A stretch of 64,000 nt of DNA from Choricystis sp. odSpoLacu1. Taxonomy: Eukaryota; Chlorophyta; Trebouxiophyceae. Location of the stretch: positions 486,210-550,209 of the forward strand of contig OY253662.1 of assembly GCA_958009055.1 (NCBI GenBank), in the 5' to 3' direction. The translations under genes were made by a program, and so were the position numbers. This document shows, piece by piece, positions 8,354-18,457 of this stretch (the first letter of the stretch is position 1; every line of letters begins with the position of its first letter). A model generated the notes under the pieces. The model ran no database searches. It was not told where the DNA came from and saw only the letters and a program-made list of their open reading frames with translations.

Positions 8354-8928
8354 TCACCGGCACGCCGCCCGTCCCCGGCCCCACACACGCGACACGAGCT
8401 GCAGGCAGCGGTTTGTGGGGCTGCCTTCATGCGGAGGTGGCTGCGCGCCGCGTGGGGCGCGGCGGCGAGTGTCTTTGTTTTTGGCGCTGTTGTGGTGAGG
8501 CGACTTCTGCTGCGCGAGCGCGTGGGCGCCGCCAGACGCCACCCACTGGGGCGGGGAGGTGGGGGAGGCGGCGGAGGAGGGGACGTCGGCGCCGCCCTGT
8601 GGAGAGAAGAGGGGAGGGACACAGGGGGGAGGGGGCGGGTGTGTGGGTGCGACGTCGGCCGCACACCACAACTCCCACCCTTCTCTCTCACCAACCCTCA
8701 AACCATCCTCACCTCCATCTCGCACGGCGCCTCGACATCGGGGGCGGGCGCGGCCTGAGTGAACGGCACCGCCTCACTCACGCCCGCCCGCCGCCGTGGC
8801 ACGATGTTGCCTGCGCCTCCGGCCGTCGCAGCAGGCTCGACGACGGCATCGTCATCCGCGAACGCGGTGTCGCGCTCCCGCTTGCGTGTGGGTGCGGCCG
8901 GCGCGGTGCGGCGGCCGCGCAGCGGCAT
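8354..8928 (-). CDS. Hypothetical two-exon minus-strand gene, unit 1
   Basis: Exon 1 is 8928-8713 (72 codons, from MPLRGRRTAP to CEME). A GTGAGG donor, a 116-nt intron and a CTCTCCACAG acceptor follow, then exon 2 at 8596-8354 to a TGA. Both junctions are phase 0; the model gives 152 residues. Exon 1 has a basic stretch (TRKRERD), an acidic patch (ADDDAVVE) and GC-rich third positions like the main gene. Exon 2 is rich in Pro, Ser, Ala and Arg and looks disordered. No domain is recognised. Exon 2 could instead splice on to a further exon after a C-rich acceptor near 8302 (frame ending HEGDE). It may be the 5' part of a gene cut during formation of the unit. Confidence 0.42.
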
Positions 8929-9005
8929 GGATGTGAGAGCAGAGAAGAGGGGCGGAAACTAGGGGTGGGCGGGGGGCGCCATTGAGGGTGCGTGTGTGTG
9001 TGGAG

Positions 9006-9119
9006 TGGAGTGGGTGCGCGTGGGGGTGGGAGAGGAGGGGGCGCGCGGGGGGCTCTCTCTCCGTCGCGCCGAGTGAGAGAGAGCCGTCGAGCGCGAGAGA
9101 GCGCGGCAGGCGGTGCTGC
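9006..9119 (+). repeat. 114-bp direct repeat, copy B (unit 1/2 link)
   Basis: Partner of 6438-6551, sitting about 70 bp before the next unit's leader. Copy B in the other units: 17915-18028, 27872-27985, 36781-36894, 48057-48170, 57502-57615. Unit 7 has neither copy. Confidence 0.9.
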
Positions 9120-9190
9120 GAGAGGAGGCACACCTCGACGCCTCTTTTTGTTTGCTCCTCACTTTCTCCTCCTTTCCCCGGTTTCGGAAG

Positions 9191-9548
9191 GGCCCAGCCT
9201 TGGCGCCAAGCCAGCAGGGGGGGAGGAGGGGGCAGCCCCCCCTGCCCAGCGCGCCGTCGACCGCGGCGGCGGCGACCGCTGCGGCACGGGCGGTGTCGTC
9301 GGCTTTTGTGGTCGGACGTCACCAGGGCTGCTGCCAGGATTTTGGGCGGGGCCTGGTGTCGGCCACCAGCGACACACACGTGTGTGCAGCAGCAGGGGGG
9401 GGCTGCAGGCAAGAGCACTTTGCGCGCAGCGCGTCTTTCGAAAACACTTAGTTACAGTTACAGTTCGTTACAGTTCTTACAGTTCGTTTTCAAACAAAAC
9501 ACCTTTTGGCGTCCTTTTCCCGCCCTCCACCCCCCAAATCATCCTGCC
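9191..9548 (+). promoter_or_regulatory. Leader/promoter region, unit 2
   Basis: Same layout as the unit 1 leader: 12-bp palindrome at 9199-9210, CACGTG palindrome at 9373-9386, TTACAG cluster at about 9452-9480. Confidence 0.48.
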
Positions 9549-12500
9549 ATGAAGCTGTCAGGTACGAACAAAGGGCTGGGCAGGGTCAACGAGAGTCGAC
9601 GTGAGCGGGGAGGCTGCGGCTTTGCCCGCCAAAGGGGAAGCCGCCCATGCGACGATGTGGGGCCGGCTCGGCGCCCGACAACACACCCCTTTCCCGTACC
9701 TTCACCCTCACAGCGTGCATGTTGATTGCCCTGATGGCGGCGACTGCGTCTGCGCAGACGGTGAGTCTGAAAATGGTGGGGGTTTGGCTTCCAAAGCGGA
9801 GCGCGCGTGAGGAGCGCGCGCGGAGCGCGAAACTCTGCGACACGCAGTGCGCGGCGTGCAGTCTTGGATTGCATAAAATGCGTTTTGCTACGTCGGTGGG
9901 ATGTTGCCGCACGCCGCGCCAGCGGCTGAGAGTTTGCACGCAGTATCGCAAGATGGAGGGGAAACTGCCACCCTGGGGCGCAACAAAGGAAGCTGCCTTT
10001 TTTGCGTGTGTTCAAAAACCACGCCCCCCCTTCCCTCTCTCTGCAGGCCGCCACGCTGGACGCAACCATCGCCAACAAGACGGCCGACGTGCTGGCTGCG
10101 GTCAACGCTGCAGAGAAAGCGGTGGTGTTCGCGTCGTTGAGCGCCAAGCCTGACATCACTGTCGTGGCGGCGACGCTGGCGGCGTCCAACAATTTAGCCT
10201 CCGGCTCCGCCTTGACGGTGGTTCAACCGTCACCCGCCACGCCGACCGTGCCATCAGGCACCCTGCAGTGCCTGGTGAACGCGGACGGCGTGGTGGTTGG
10301 GCTGGTGGGCAGCAACGGTAAGGGGAACGAGGGGTGGAGAGGGGGCAGTGTGTGTTTTGTTTCTTTTCAACCCCGACCCTCCACTCCCACCCCAAACCCC
10401 TCCCACCCACAGGCAACTACGCGTGCTCCACCACTGCCGACACGTCCGTGCCCATTCCCATTGGCGACGGCTACATCAGCGGCTTGAAAGTGGCGGTCGC
10501 CAAGGTCGGGCCGCCGTATGTCGGCAAGCTTGTCGTCAGTGTCACGCCTCGCGGCGGCGGCTGGCCCGCCACCTACACGTGCGGTTCGGGGGGCGGCTTG
10601 CCTGTGACTCTGTTGTCGCCCTTGCAAGCGTTGTTGCTCTATGACTCGCGGGTTGGGTGCGTGGGCGCGCCGGCGTCTGGCGGTGGCCGCCGCCGCCTGG
10701 CGTCATCTGCCACCGCGTTGAACGTGTCCAGCCTGCTGTTGGAGGTGGCCTTGCGTCCAGTGGCGGCTGACGCTCCTGTACCGACTCTTCTGCTGAACGG
10801 CGTGCCAGTGGCCGGGGAGGTGCCGACGCCGACGCCGTCCTCGCCCACCGTCACACCAAGCACAGCCAGCCGCGCCATCAACTCGGCAGCAGCACTGATC
10901 ATCACAGGCTCTGGATTTGACGCCGCGGCAGCTGGCAACGCGGTCACACTCAGCCTTGATGCAGTCGGCAATGTGACGTCGGCGACGTCCAACCGACTCG
11001 ACGTCACGCTGACGACGGCTCCCACGAGCGTTGGCTCGCTGACCGCCATCGTGACATCGTTTGGTGTGTCCAGCGGGCCGGCTGTGCAGGTAGCGACCGT
11101 CGTGGCCCCACCAACCGTCGTTGTCAACACGTCCAGCCGTGCCCTAGACGCGCCGACACTCGTCATCGCCGGCACCGGTTTCGACGCGTCGACGCCGTCG
11201 GCCAACGTGGTGGCCTTGAGCAGCGGCAACGGCACGGTGACGGGCGCGACGCCTACTTCTCTGACCGTCGCGTTTTCCTCGCCGCCGAGCCTTGGCAATC
11301 TCACGGCTGTGGTGACGTCGTTCGGCGGGGCCAGCGGCGCCCCTGTGCAGGTGGCCACCGTGGTGGCCGCACCGACCGTCGTTGTCAACACGTCCAGCCG
11401 TGCCCAAGACGCGCCGACACTCGTCATCGCCGGCACCGGTTTCGACGCGTCGACGCCGTCGGCCAACGTGGTGGCCTTGAGCAGCGGCAACGGCACGGTG
11501 ACGGGCGCGACGCCTACTTCTCTGACCGTCGCGTTTTCCTCGCCGCCGAGCCTTGGCAATCTCACGGCTGTGGTGACGTCGTTCGGCGGGGCCAGCGTCG
11601 CCCCTGTGCAGGTGGCCACCGTGGTGGCCCCACCGACCGTCGTTGTCAACACGTCCAACCTGGCCCAAGACGCGCCGACACTCGTCATCGCCGGCACCGG
11701 TTTCGACGCGTCGACGCCGTCGGCCAACGTGGTGGCCTTGAGCAGCGGCAACGGCACGGTGACGGGCGCGACGCCTACTTCTCTGACCGTCGCGTTTCCG
11801 AGCCTTGGCGATCTCACGGCTGTGGTGACGTCGTTCGGCGGGGCCAGCGGCGCCCCTGTGCAGGTGGCCACCGTCGTGGCCGCACCGACCGTCGTTGTCA
11901 ACACGTCCAGCCGTGCCCAAGACGCGCCGACACTCGTCATCGCCGGCACCGGTTTCGACGCGTCGACGCCTTCGGCCAACGTGGTGGCCTTGAGCAGCGG
12001 CAACGGCACGGTGACGGGCGCGACGCCTACTTCTCTGACCGTCGCGTTTTCCTCGCCGCCGAGCCTTGGCGATCTCACGGCTGTGGTGACGTCGTTCGGC
12101 GGGGCCAGCGGCGCGGCTGTGCAGGTGGCCACCGTCGTGGCCGCACCGACCGTCGTTGTCAACACGTCCAACCTGGCCCAAGACGCGCCGACACTCGTCA
12201 TCGCCGGCACCGGTTTCGACGCGTCGACGCCGTCGGCCAACGTGGTGGCCTTGAGCAGCGGCAACGGCACGGTGACCGGCGCGACGCCTACTTCTCTGAC
12301 CGTCGCGTTTTCCTCGCCGCCGAGCCTTGGCAATCTTACGGCTGTCGTGACGTCGTTCGGCGGGGCCAGCGACGCGGCTGTGCAGGTGGCCACCGTCGTG
12401 GCCGCACCGACCGTCGTTGTCAACACGTCCAGCCTGGCCCAAGACGCGCCGACACTGGTCATCGCTGGCACCGGTTTCGACGCGTCGACGCCGTCGGCCA

Positions 12501-13855
12501 ACGTGGTGGCCTTGAGCAGCGGCAACGGCACGGTGACCGGCGCGACGCCTACTTCTCTGACCGTCGCGTTTTCCTCGCCGCCGAGCCTCGGCAATCTCAC
12601 GGCTGTCGTGACGTCGTTCGGCGGGGCCAGCGGCGCGGCTGTGCAGGTGGCCACCGTGGTGGCCGCACCGACCGTCGTTGTCAACACGTCCAACCTGGCC
12701 CAAGACGCGCCGACACTCGTCATCGCCGGCACCGGTTTCGACGCGTCGACGCCGTCGGCCAACGTGGTGGCCTTGAGCAGCGGCAACGGCACGGTGACGG
12801 GCGCGACGCCTACTTCTCTGACCGTCGCGTTTTCCTCGCCGCCGAGCCTTGGCGATCTCACGGCTGTCGTGACGTCGTTTGGCGGGGCCAGCGGCACGGC
12901 TGTGCAGGTGGCCACCGTCGTGGCCCCACTCCCGAAGCTGGCTGCTGTGGTTATACGCGGCGGCATCTACACGAGTTCCAACTTTGGCGGGACGTGGACT
13001 CCGTCGACCTCTGGTCTGCCTGCGTCGGGTCTCTGGTATTCGATCACGTCGTCGTCGGACGGCACGAAGCTGGCTGCTGTGGTTTTAGGCGGCGGCATCT
13101 ACACGAGTTCCAACTCTGGCGGGACGTGGACTCAGTCGACCTCTGGTCTGCCGAGTGACAACCCTGATTGGATTTCGATCACGTCGTCGTCGGACGGCAC
13201 GAAGCTGGCTGCTGTGATTGCTGGCGGCGGCATCTACACGAGTTCCTACTCTGGCGGGAGGACGTGGACTCTGGCGACCTCTGGTCTGCCTGGGTCGGCC
13301 AGCTGGCGTTCGATCACGTCGTCGTCGGACGGCACGAAGCTGGCTGCTGTGGTTGATGACGGCGGCATCTACACGAGTTCCAACTCTGGCGGGACGTGGA
13401 CTCTGGCGACCTCTGGTCTGCCTGGAAGGGCCGGCTGGCGTTCGATCACGTCGTCGGCGGACGGCACGAAGCTGGCTGCTGGGGTTGAAGGCGGCGGCAT
13501 CTACACGAGTTCCAACTCTGGCGCGACGTGGACTCGGGCGGCGACCTCTGGTAACGCCTTCTGGCGTTCGATCACGTTGTCGGCGGACGGCACGAAGCTG
13601 GCTGCTGTGGTTGAAGGCGGCGGCATCTACTTGAGTTCCAACTTTGGCAGGACGTGGACTCAGGCCATCTCTGGTCTGCCTGCGTCGGCCGTCTGGCGTT
13701 CGATCACGTCGTCGCCGGACGGCACGAAGCTGGCTGCTGTGGGTATACGCGGCGGCATCTACACGAGTTCCAACTCTGGCGGGACGTGGACTCAGTCGAC
13801 CTCTGGTCTGCCGAGTGACAAGCTCGATTGGATTTCGATCACGTTGTCAGCGTGA
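9549..13855 (+). CDS. Secreted IPT/TIG-repeat plus Asp-box repeat protein, unit 2 (spliced)
   Basis: Exons 9549-9561, 9714-9760, 10047-10317 and 10413-13855 predict 1257 residues. Intron 3 is 95 nt and is not a multiple of three, so reading through it ends the frame; only splicing gives the full protein. There are seven 87-residue repeats (residues 345-950). The third lacks three residues because of a 9-bp deletion near 11798 (the SSPP turn becomes P). There are seven Asp-box repeats. Repeats 1 and 3-7 match unit 1; repeat 2 differs (LGGGI, and SDNPDW in its variable window). N-terminal parts and the shared early stop are as in unit 1. Confidence 0.8.
11114..12931 (+). repeat. 261-bp coding repeat array, 7 copies
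   Basis: Seven copies; the third is 252 bp because of an in-frame 9-bp deletion. Confidence 0.95.
12935..13852 (+). repeat. Seven Asp-box coding repeats, unit 2
   Basis: Seven repeats; the variable codon reads I, L, A, D, E, E, I. Confidence 0.85.
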
Positions 13856-13856
13856 C

Positions 13857-14144
13857 ACGAGTTCCAACTCTGGCGGGACGTGGACTCCGGCGACCTCTGG
13901 TCTACCTGCGTCGGCTTACTGGGGATCGATCACGTCGTCGTCGGACGGCACGAAGCTGGCTGCTGTGATTTTTGGCGGCGGCATCTACACGAGTTCCGAC
14001 TCTGGCGGGACGTGGACTCCGTATGTGCTGGCGTACAAGTCGTCTGTGTGAGGCAACATGACCGCGGCGGGCACCGTTAACGAGTACTTGTTTGCCGCCA
14101 TGTCGGGCGTGAGGTACACGTTCAGCATGAACAACACCTGCTAA
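13857..14144 (+). pseudogene. Out-of-frame C-terminal remnant, unit 2
   Basis: Same sequence and same two stops as in unit 1. Confidence 0.62.
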
Positions 14145-15300
14145 ACAACACGACACCCAATTGTGCATAGATCATGTCGACCTCCCTGTGGCTCACGAAA
14201 CCGCACACATGCCACTGTGGCACCCCCCCTCTCCCCCTTTTTTCGACCCCTTTTTTTCAAACACCATTTCATGTGTTTTACGTGGCACCCACGACCCGCC
14301 CGGCTGGTGCAACAACGCCGGCCAACATCGGCGCGCGTTGTGGTCGTCCTGCTGGATGACAAAATCGCGCTACTGGATCGGGGGAACAACCACCCCCCTC
14401 CCGCCGTCGTCCTCCCTCCCCCCCCCCCCCCCCGCCCCCTTCCGTCCAGCCTTTGCTGGAATGAAGGGGGCGGGGGGGGGAGGGGTGGGTGATGGCGACG
14501 TACGGCATTTCCCCCCTCCGACCTTTTCTTTCGTTTTAGACCGCACCCTCCCCTCCACCCGCCCGCCCCCCTTCCCGCACTTCCTACCCTCCCCCATCCA
14601 CACGAGGAAAGAGAGTTCTGAACTCTTGTTGCCTTGTTTTTTTTCTTCAAGTTTCATCAGTGCCTGGTGCACCAGCCCTGAAATCACTCGACTCTAGCGC
14701 GCCACTGTGGCCACCAAGCGGTGTCTGTGTTTCGAGCGGCCTTTTTTTATCAATTTTGTGTAACGCATGCCCGGCTGCTTTGTGTGGCCGCCAACTGTGC
14801 CAACATGAGGGTGCGCCCCCGCGTGGTGGGGCAGGTTTTGTGGCGGGCGTCATTCCACAGGTGATGGGCGTGTGTTTTCCTATTTCCTTTGTCACGCCCG
14901 GGACGTGGCTCTGGGGTTGAGCGGGTCGGCCGCAGAGGCCGCAGAGAGGGACCACCATCAAAACAACAGGATTTTGTTGGTGCAAAGAACGTGGTACGGA
15001 CGCGACGTCTCTCTCTACGGCTCTGCACCCCCACACTCCACCCACTTCCCCCCCCCCCCCCTCCTGCGCACCCGCGCGCGGCCCTCATCCCACTCTTCCA
15101 CTGGTCTCGAGTGATACGCACGACTTTGTACCGCCCGCCCTGGCGCGCACACTGGTGGGTGGCGTTGGTTTGGGGCGGGGCGGGGCAGCAGACGCGCGTG
15201 CGTGTGTCTCGCAAGATGGCGACGAATCAGACTGCATCCAACGCGCGGCGCCCCAATCGCGGCTCGCTCGCACGCGCGGCGTGCGTCCTTGCGCGCCCGC

Positions 15301-15335
15301 TTAGGGTTAGGGTTAGGGTTAGGGTTAGGGTTAGG
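15301..15335 (+). repeat. Interstitial telomeric tract, unit 2 (5 x TTAGGG)
   Basis: Five perfect TTAGGG plus TTAGG, at the same place in the unit. Confidence 0.97.
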
Positions 15336-15454
15336 CTGGGGTGGGGCTGGAGTGGGTGCGCGTGGGGGTGGGAGAGGAGGGGGCGCGCGGGGGGCTCTCT
15401 CTCCGTCGCGCCGAGCGAGAGAGAGCCGTCGAGCACGAGAGAGCGCGGCAGGCG

Positions 15455-15721
15455 GTGCTGCTCGGCGTCGTGGTGCACCTGGGCAGCATGCTGGGGGGGC
15501 ATTATGTCGCGTACGTGCGGCGGGATGTCGACGCCAAGAAGAAGAAGAAGAAAAATGACGAGGACGAGGGTGGCGACGACTCGCCATCCACCACCACCAC
15601 CACCCAATGTTACCGGGCGTCCGACTCGCACGTGGCCGCGGTGGGCGAGGCCGAGGTGCTGGCGTGTGAGGCGTACATTCTGTTGTATGGGCGGGTGGAG
15701 GAGGAGGTGGAGAGAGGGTGA
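15455..15721 (+). pseudogene. Ubiquitin-specific protease C-terminal fragment, unit 2
   Basis: Open for 88 codons; it carries the GGHYVAYV His box and the ASDSHV region and ends at TGA. It lacks the Cys box. Confidence 0.78.
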
Positions 15722-15836
15722 GAGAGAGAGGAGGGGGTTCAGTTTTTCGTTTTGCACGGGGGCCTCTGTTATTGCACAGTGGGGAAAAGGTCGATGGCGG
15801 GGTCTGTTGTTGTTGGGGGGTGTTAGCGGAAGAAGA

Positions 15837-16553
15837 GGGTTTGGCGAGAAGATCGTGCTCAGCCTCAACGCGGTCGGCGCCGTGTTCTCTGCGACCGCGA
15901 CACAACTCACTGTCACACTCTCGACGGCGCCGACGAGCACGGGCGCTCTCACCGCCGTGGTTACGTAGTCCGGTACCTCCTCTGGTGCGGCAGTGCAGGT
16001 GGCCACCATCGTTGCCGCGCCGACTGTGACTCAAAACACTGCCAACATTTTACTCAGTGCTGTGCTGAATCGTGGCACGGCCGGCAGTGCGTCCTCAGCG
16101 ACGGCGACGCAGTTGACAGTTACTTTTACGACGGCTCCGACGAGCGCTGGCGCGATGACCGCCGTGGACACGTCTTTCGGCGGCGCCAGCGGCTCGACAG
16201 TGCAGGTTGCAACGGTAGCGACCCAGTTCAATCAACCGGGCCTTTTAACCATTGAGAATGGTGACGCATTCGTGCCAAATTTCGGTGGGAGCTCTGTTTC
16301 AATTTGTCAGGTCAGCGGGACGCCGCCGACGCTCAGTGGGTGCTCCTACTCGGGCAGCGGCTTTTTGCAGCCTGTTGCAATCACTTTGGACGGCTTGGGA
16401 CATGCGTACATCGTTAATTTCGGCACTCCTGACATCTCGGTGTGTACCGTCACGGGTTCATCGCCTCCCCCGCTGACCTCCTGCTCAACTTCTGGCAGTG
16501 AAGGGTTAGGGTTAGGTTTTGGTAGGAAAGGAGGCGGCAGGCGGATTATGTAG
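15837..16553 (+). pseudogene. Broken IPT/TIG plus NHL-like gene, unit 2
   Basis: Same relic with the same TAG (15966-15968); conserved part ends at 16502 at the small telomeric tract. Confidence 0.7.
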
Positions 16554-17126
16554 CTAACCAAAATTGACAAGTACGCAAAGACGCCAACAATCAAGTTCGC
16601 AAAGACGCCAACAATCCTCTCGCCCGCCGTTGGGGAGCGGCTGCAGCCCGGTACCCGCCCGTCTGATGAATCGTTGGGGTCATACAGAGCTTGTCGGTGG
16701 AAGAGGGATGGAGTGAGGGGGAGAGGAGGAGTGCTGCTGGGGGTGTGCGCGACGGCGAGGTTGAGAGCGAAACCACAGACGCGTCGACGACGACGACGCA
16801 CTTTTTCGCTGCTTGTTGGTCGCCCGCCCTCTGAAACCACGTTTCTGACACCAAATGCACACCCACCTGGCAGTCCGCTCCGTGTGGGCGCCGCTGGCGT
16901 GGCGTGGGGGTAGGGGGGGGTTGCGCGCGGGCAGAGGAGCCAGTGTTAAAACGTGTCCGGCACAACGTGACGAAAACGTGTCGAAAACGTGACAAAACGG
17001 GACGAAACGGGACGAAACGGGACAAAACATCAACGCAGCGATAGAACAGGACAAAACTCACTCTTCACTGCTGCGTTTTTTGTGGCAACTCGTCTCTGGG
17101 TTTTCCTTCCCCGCACTCAACACGCC

Positions 17127-17165
17127 ATGCTGCCCTTGCTATTCGTCTCCCTCGTGCTGGCGCAG
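17127..17165 (+). other. Orphan signal-peptide exon, unit 2
   Basis: Same 13 codons and GTGAGC donor as in unit 1. Confidence 0.38.
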
Positions 17166-17262
17166 GTGAGCTGGGGCGGGCGTGGTTTTCTGCGTCGAAA
17201 GGGGGGGGGGGGAGGGCGAGAGCGAGATGAATTTCGTTTTGCGCGCGCGCGCGCCCCGGGGT

Positions 17263-17837
17263 TCACCGGCACGCCGCCCGTCCCCGGCCCCACACACGCG
17301 ACACGAGCTGCAGGCAGCGGTTTGTGGGGCTGCCTTCATGCGGAGGTGGCTGCGCGCCGCGTGGGGCGCGGCGGCGAGTGTCTTTGTTTTTGGCGCTGTT
17401 GTGGTGAGGCGACTTCTGCTGCGCGAGCGCGTGGGCGCCGCCAGACGCCACCCACTGGGGCGGGGAGGTGGGGGAGGCGGCGGAGGAGGGGACGTCGGCG
17501 CCGCCCTGTGGAGAGAAGAGGGGAGGGACACAGGGGGGAGGGGGCGGGTGTGTGGGTGCGACGTCGGCCGCACACCACAACTCCCACCCTTCTCTCTCAC
17601 CAACCCTCAAACCATCCTCACCTCCATCTCGCACGGCGCCTCGACATCGGGGGCGGGCGCGGCCTGAGTGAACGGCACCGCCTCACTCACGCCCGCCCGC
17701 CGCCGTGGCACGATGTTGCCTGCGCCTCCGGCCGTCGCAGCAGGCTCGACGACGGCATCGTCATCCGCGAACGCGGTGTCGCGCTCCCGCTTGCGTGTGG
17801 GTGCGGCCGGCGCGGTGCGGCGGCCGCGCAGCGGCAT
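17263..17837 (-). CDS. Hypothetical two-exon minus-strand gene, unit 2
   Basis: Exons 17837-17622 and 17505-17263; predicted protein identical to unit 1. Confidence 0.4.
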
Positions 17838-18099
17838 GGATGTGAGAGCAGAGAAGAGGGGCGGAAACTAGGGGTGGGCGGGGGGCGCCATTGAGGGTGC
17901 GTGTGTGTGTGGAGTGGAGTGGGTGCGCGTGGGGGTGGGAGAGGAGGGGGCGCGCGGGGGGCTCTCTCTCCGTCGCGCCGAGTGAGAGAGAGCCGTCGAG
18001 CGCGAGAGAGCGCGGCAGGCGGTGCTGCGAGAGGAGGCACACCTCGACGCCTCTTTTTGTTTGCTCCTCACTTTCTCCTCCTTTCCCCGGTTTCGGAAG

Positions 18100-18457
18100 G
18101 GCCCAGCCTTGGCGCCAAGCCAGCAGGGGGGGAGGAGGGGGCAGCCCCCCCTGCCCAGCGCGCCGTCGACCGCGGCGGCGGCGACCGCTGCGGCACGGGC
18201 GGTGTCGTCGGCTTTTGTGGTCGGACGTCACCAGGGCTGCTGCCAGGATTTTGGGCGGGGCCTGGTGTCGGCCACCAGCGACACACACGTGTGTGCAGCA
18301 GCAGGGGGGGGCTGCAGGCAAGAGCACTTTGCGCGCAGCGCGTCTTTCGAAAACACTTAGTTACAGTTACAGTTCGTTACAGTTCTTACAGTTCGTTTTC
18401 AAACAAAACACCTTTTGGCGTCCTTTTCCCGCCCTCCACCCCCCAAATCATCCTGCC
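18100..18457 (+). promoter_or_regulatory. Leader/promoter region, unit 3
   Basis: Same elements as in unit 1: palindrome 18108-18119, CACGTG palindrome 18282-18295, TTACAG cluster about 18361-18389. Confidence 0.48.

Larger units (their letters stand above)
1..9190 (+). repeat. Array unit 1 (most internal copy seen)
   Basis: Blocks: leader 1-358; secreted repeat-protein gene 359-4939; out-of-frame tail 4941-5228; spacer 5229-6384; interstitial telomere 6385-6425; relic block 6426-9005; second 114-bp repeat 9006-9119; pyrimidine-rich link 9120-9190. It has eight 261-bp repeats. Private differences are four extra bases in intron 3 and one extra G in the protease fragment. Confidence 0.95.
9191..18099 (+). 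repeat. Array unit 2
   Basis: Blocks: leader 9191-9548; gene 9549-13855; tail 13857-14144; spacer 14145-15300; interstitial telomere 15301-15335; relic block to 17914; 114-bp repeat copy 17915-18028. It has seven 261-bp repeats. Most of its Asp-box repeats match unit 1. Confidence 0.95.
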
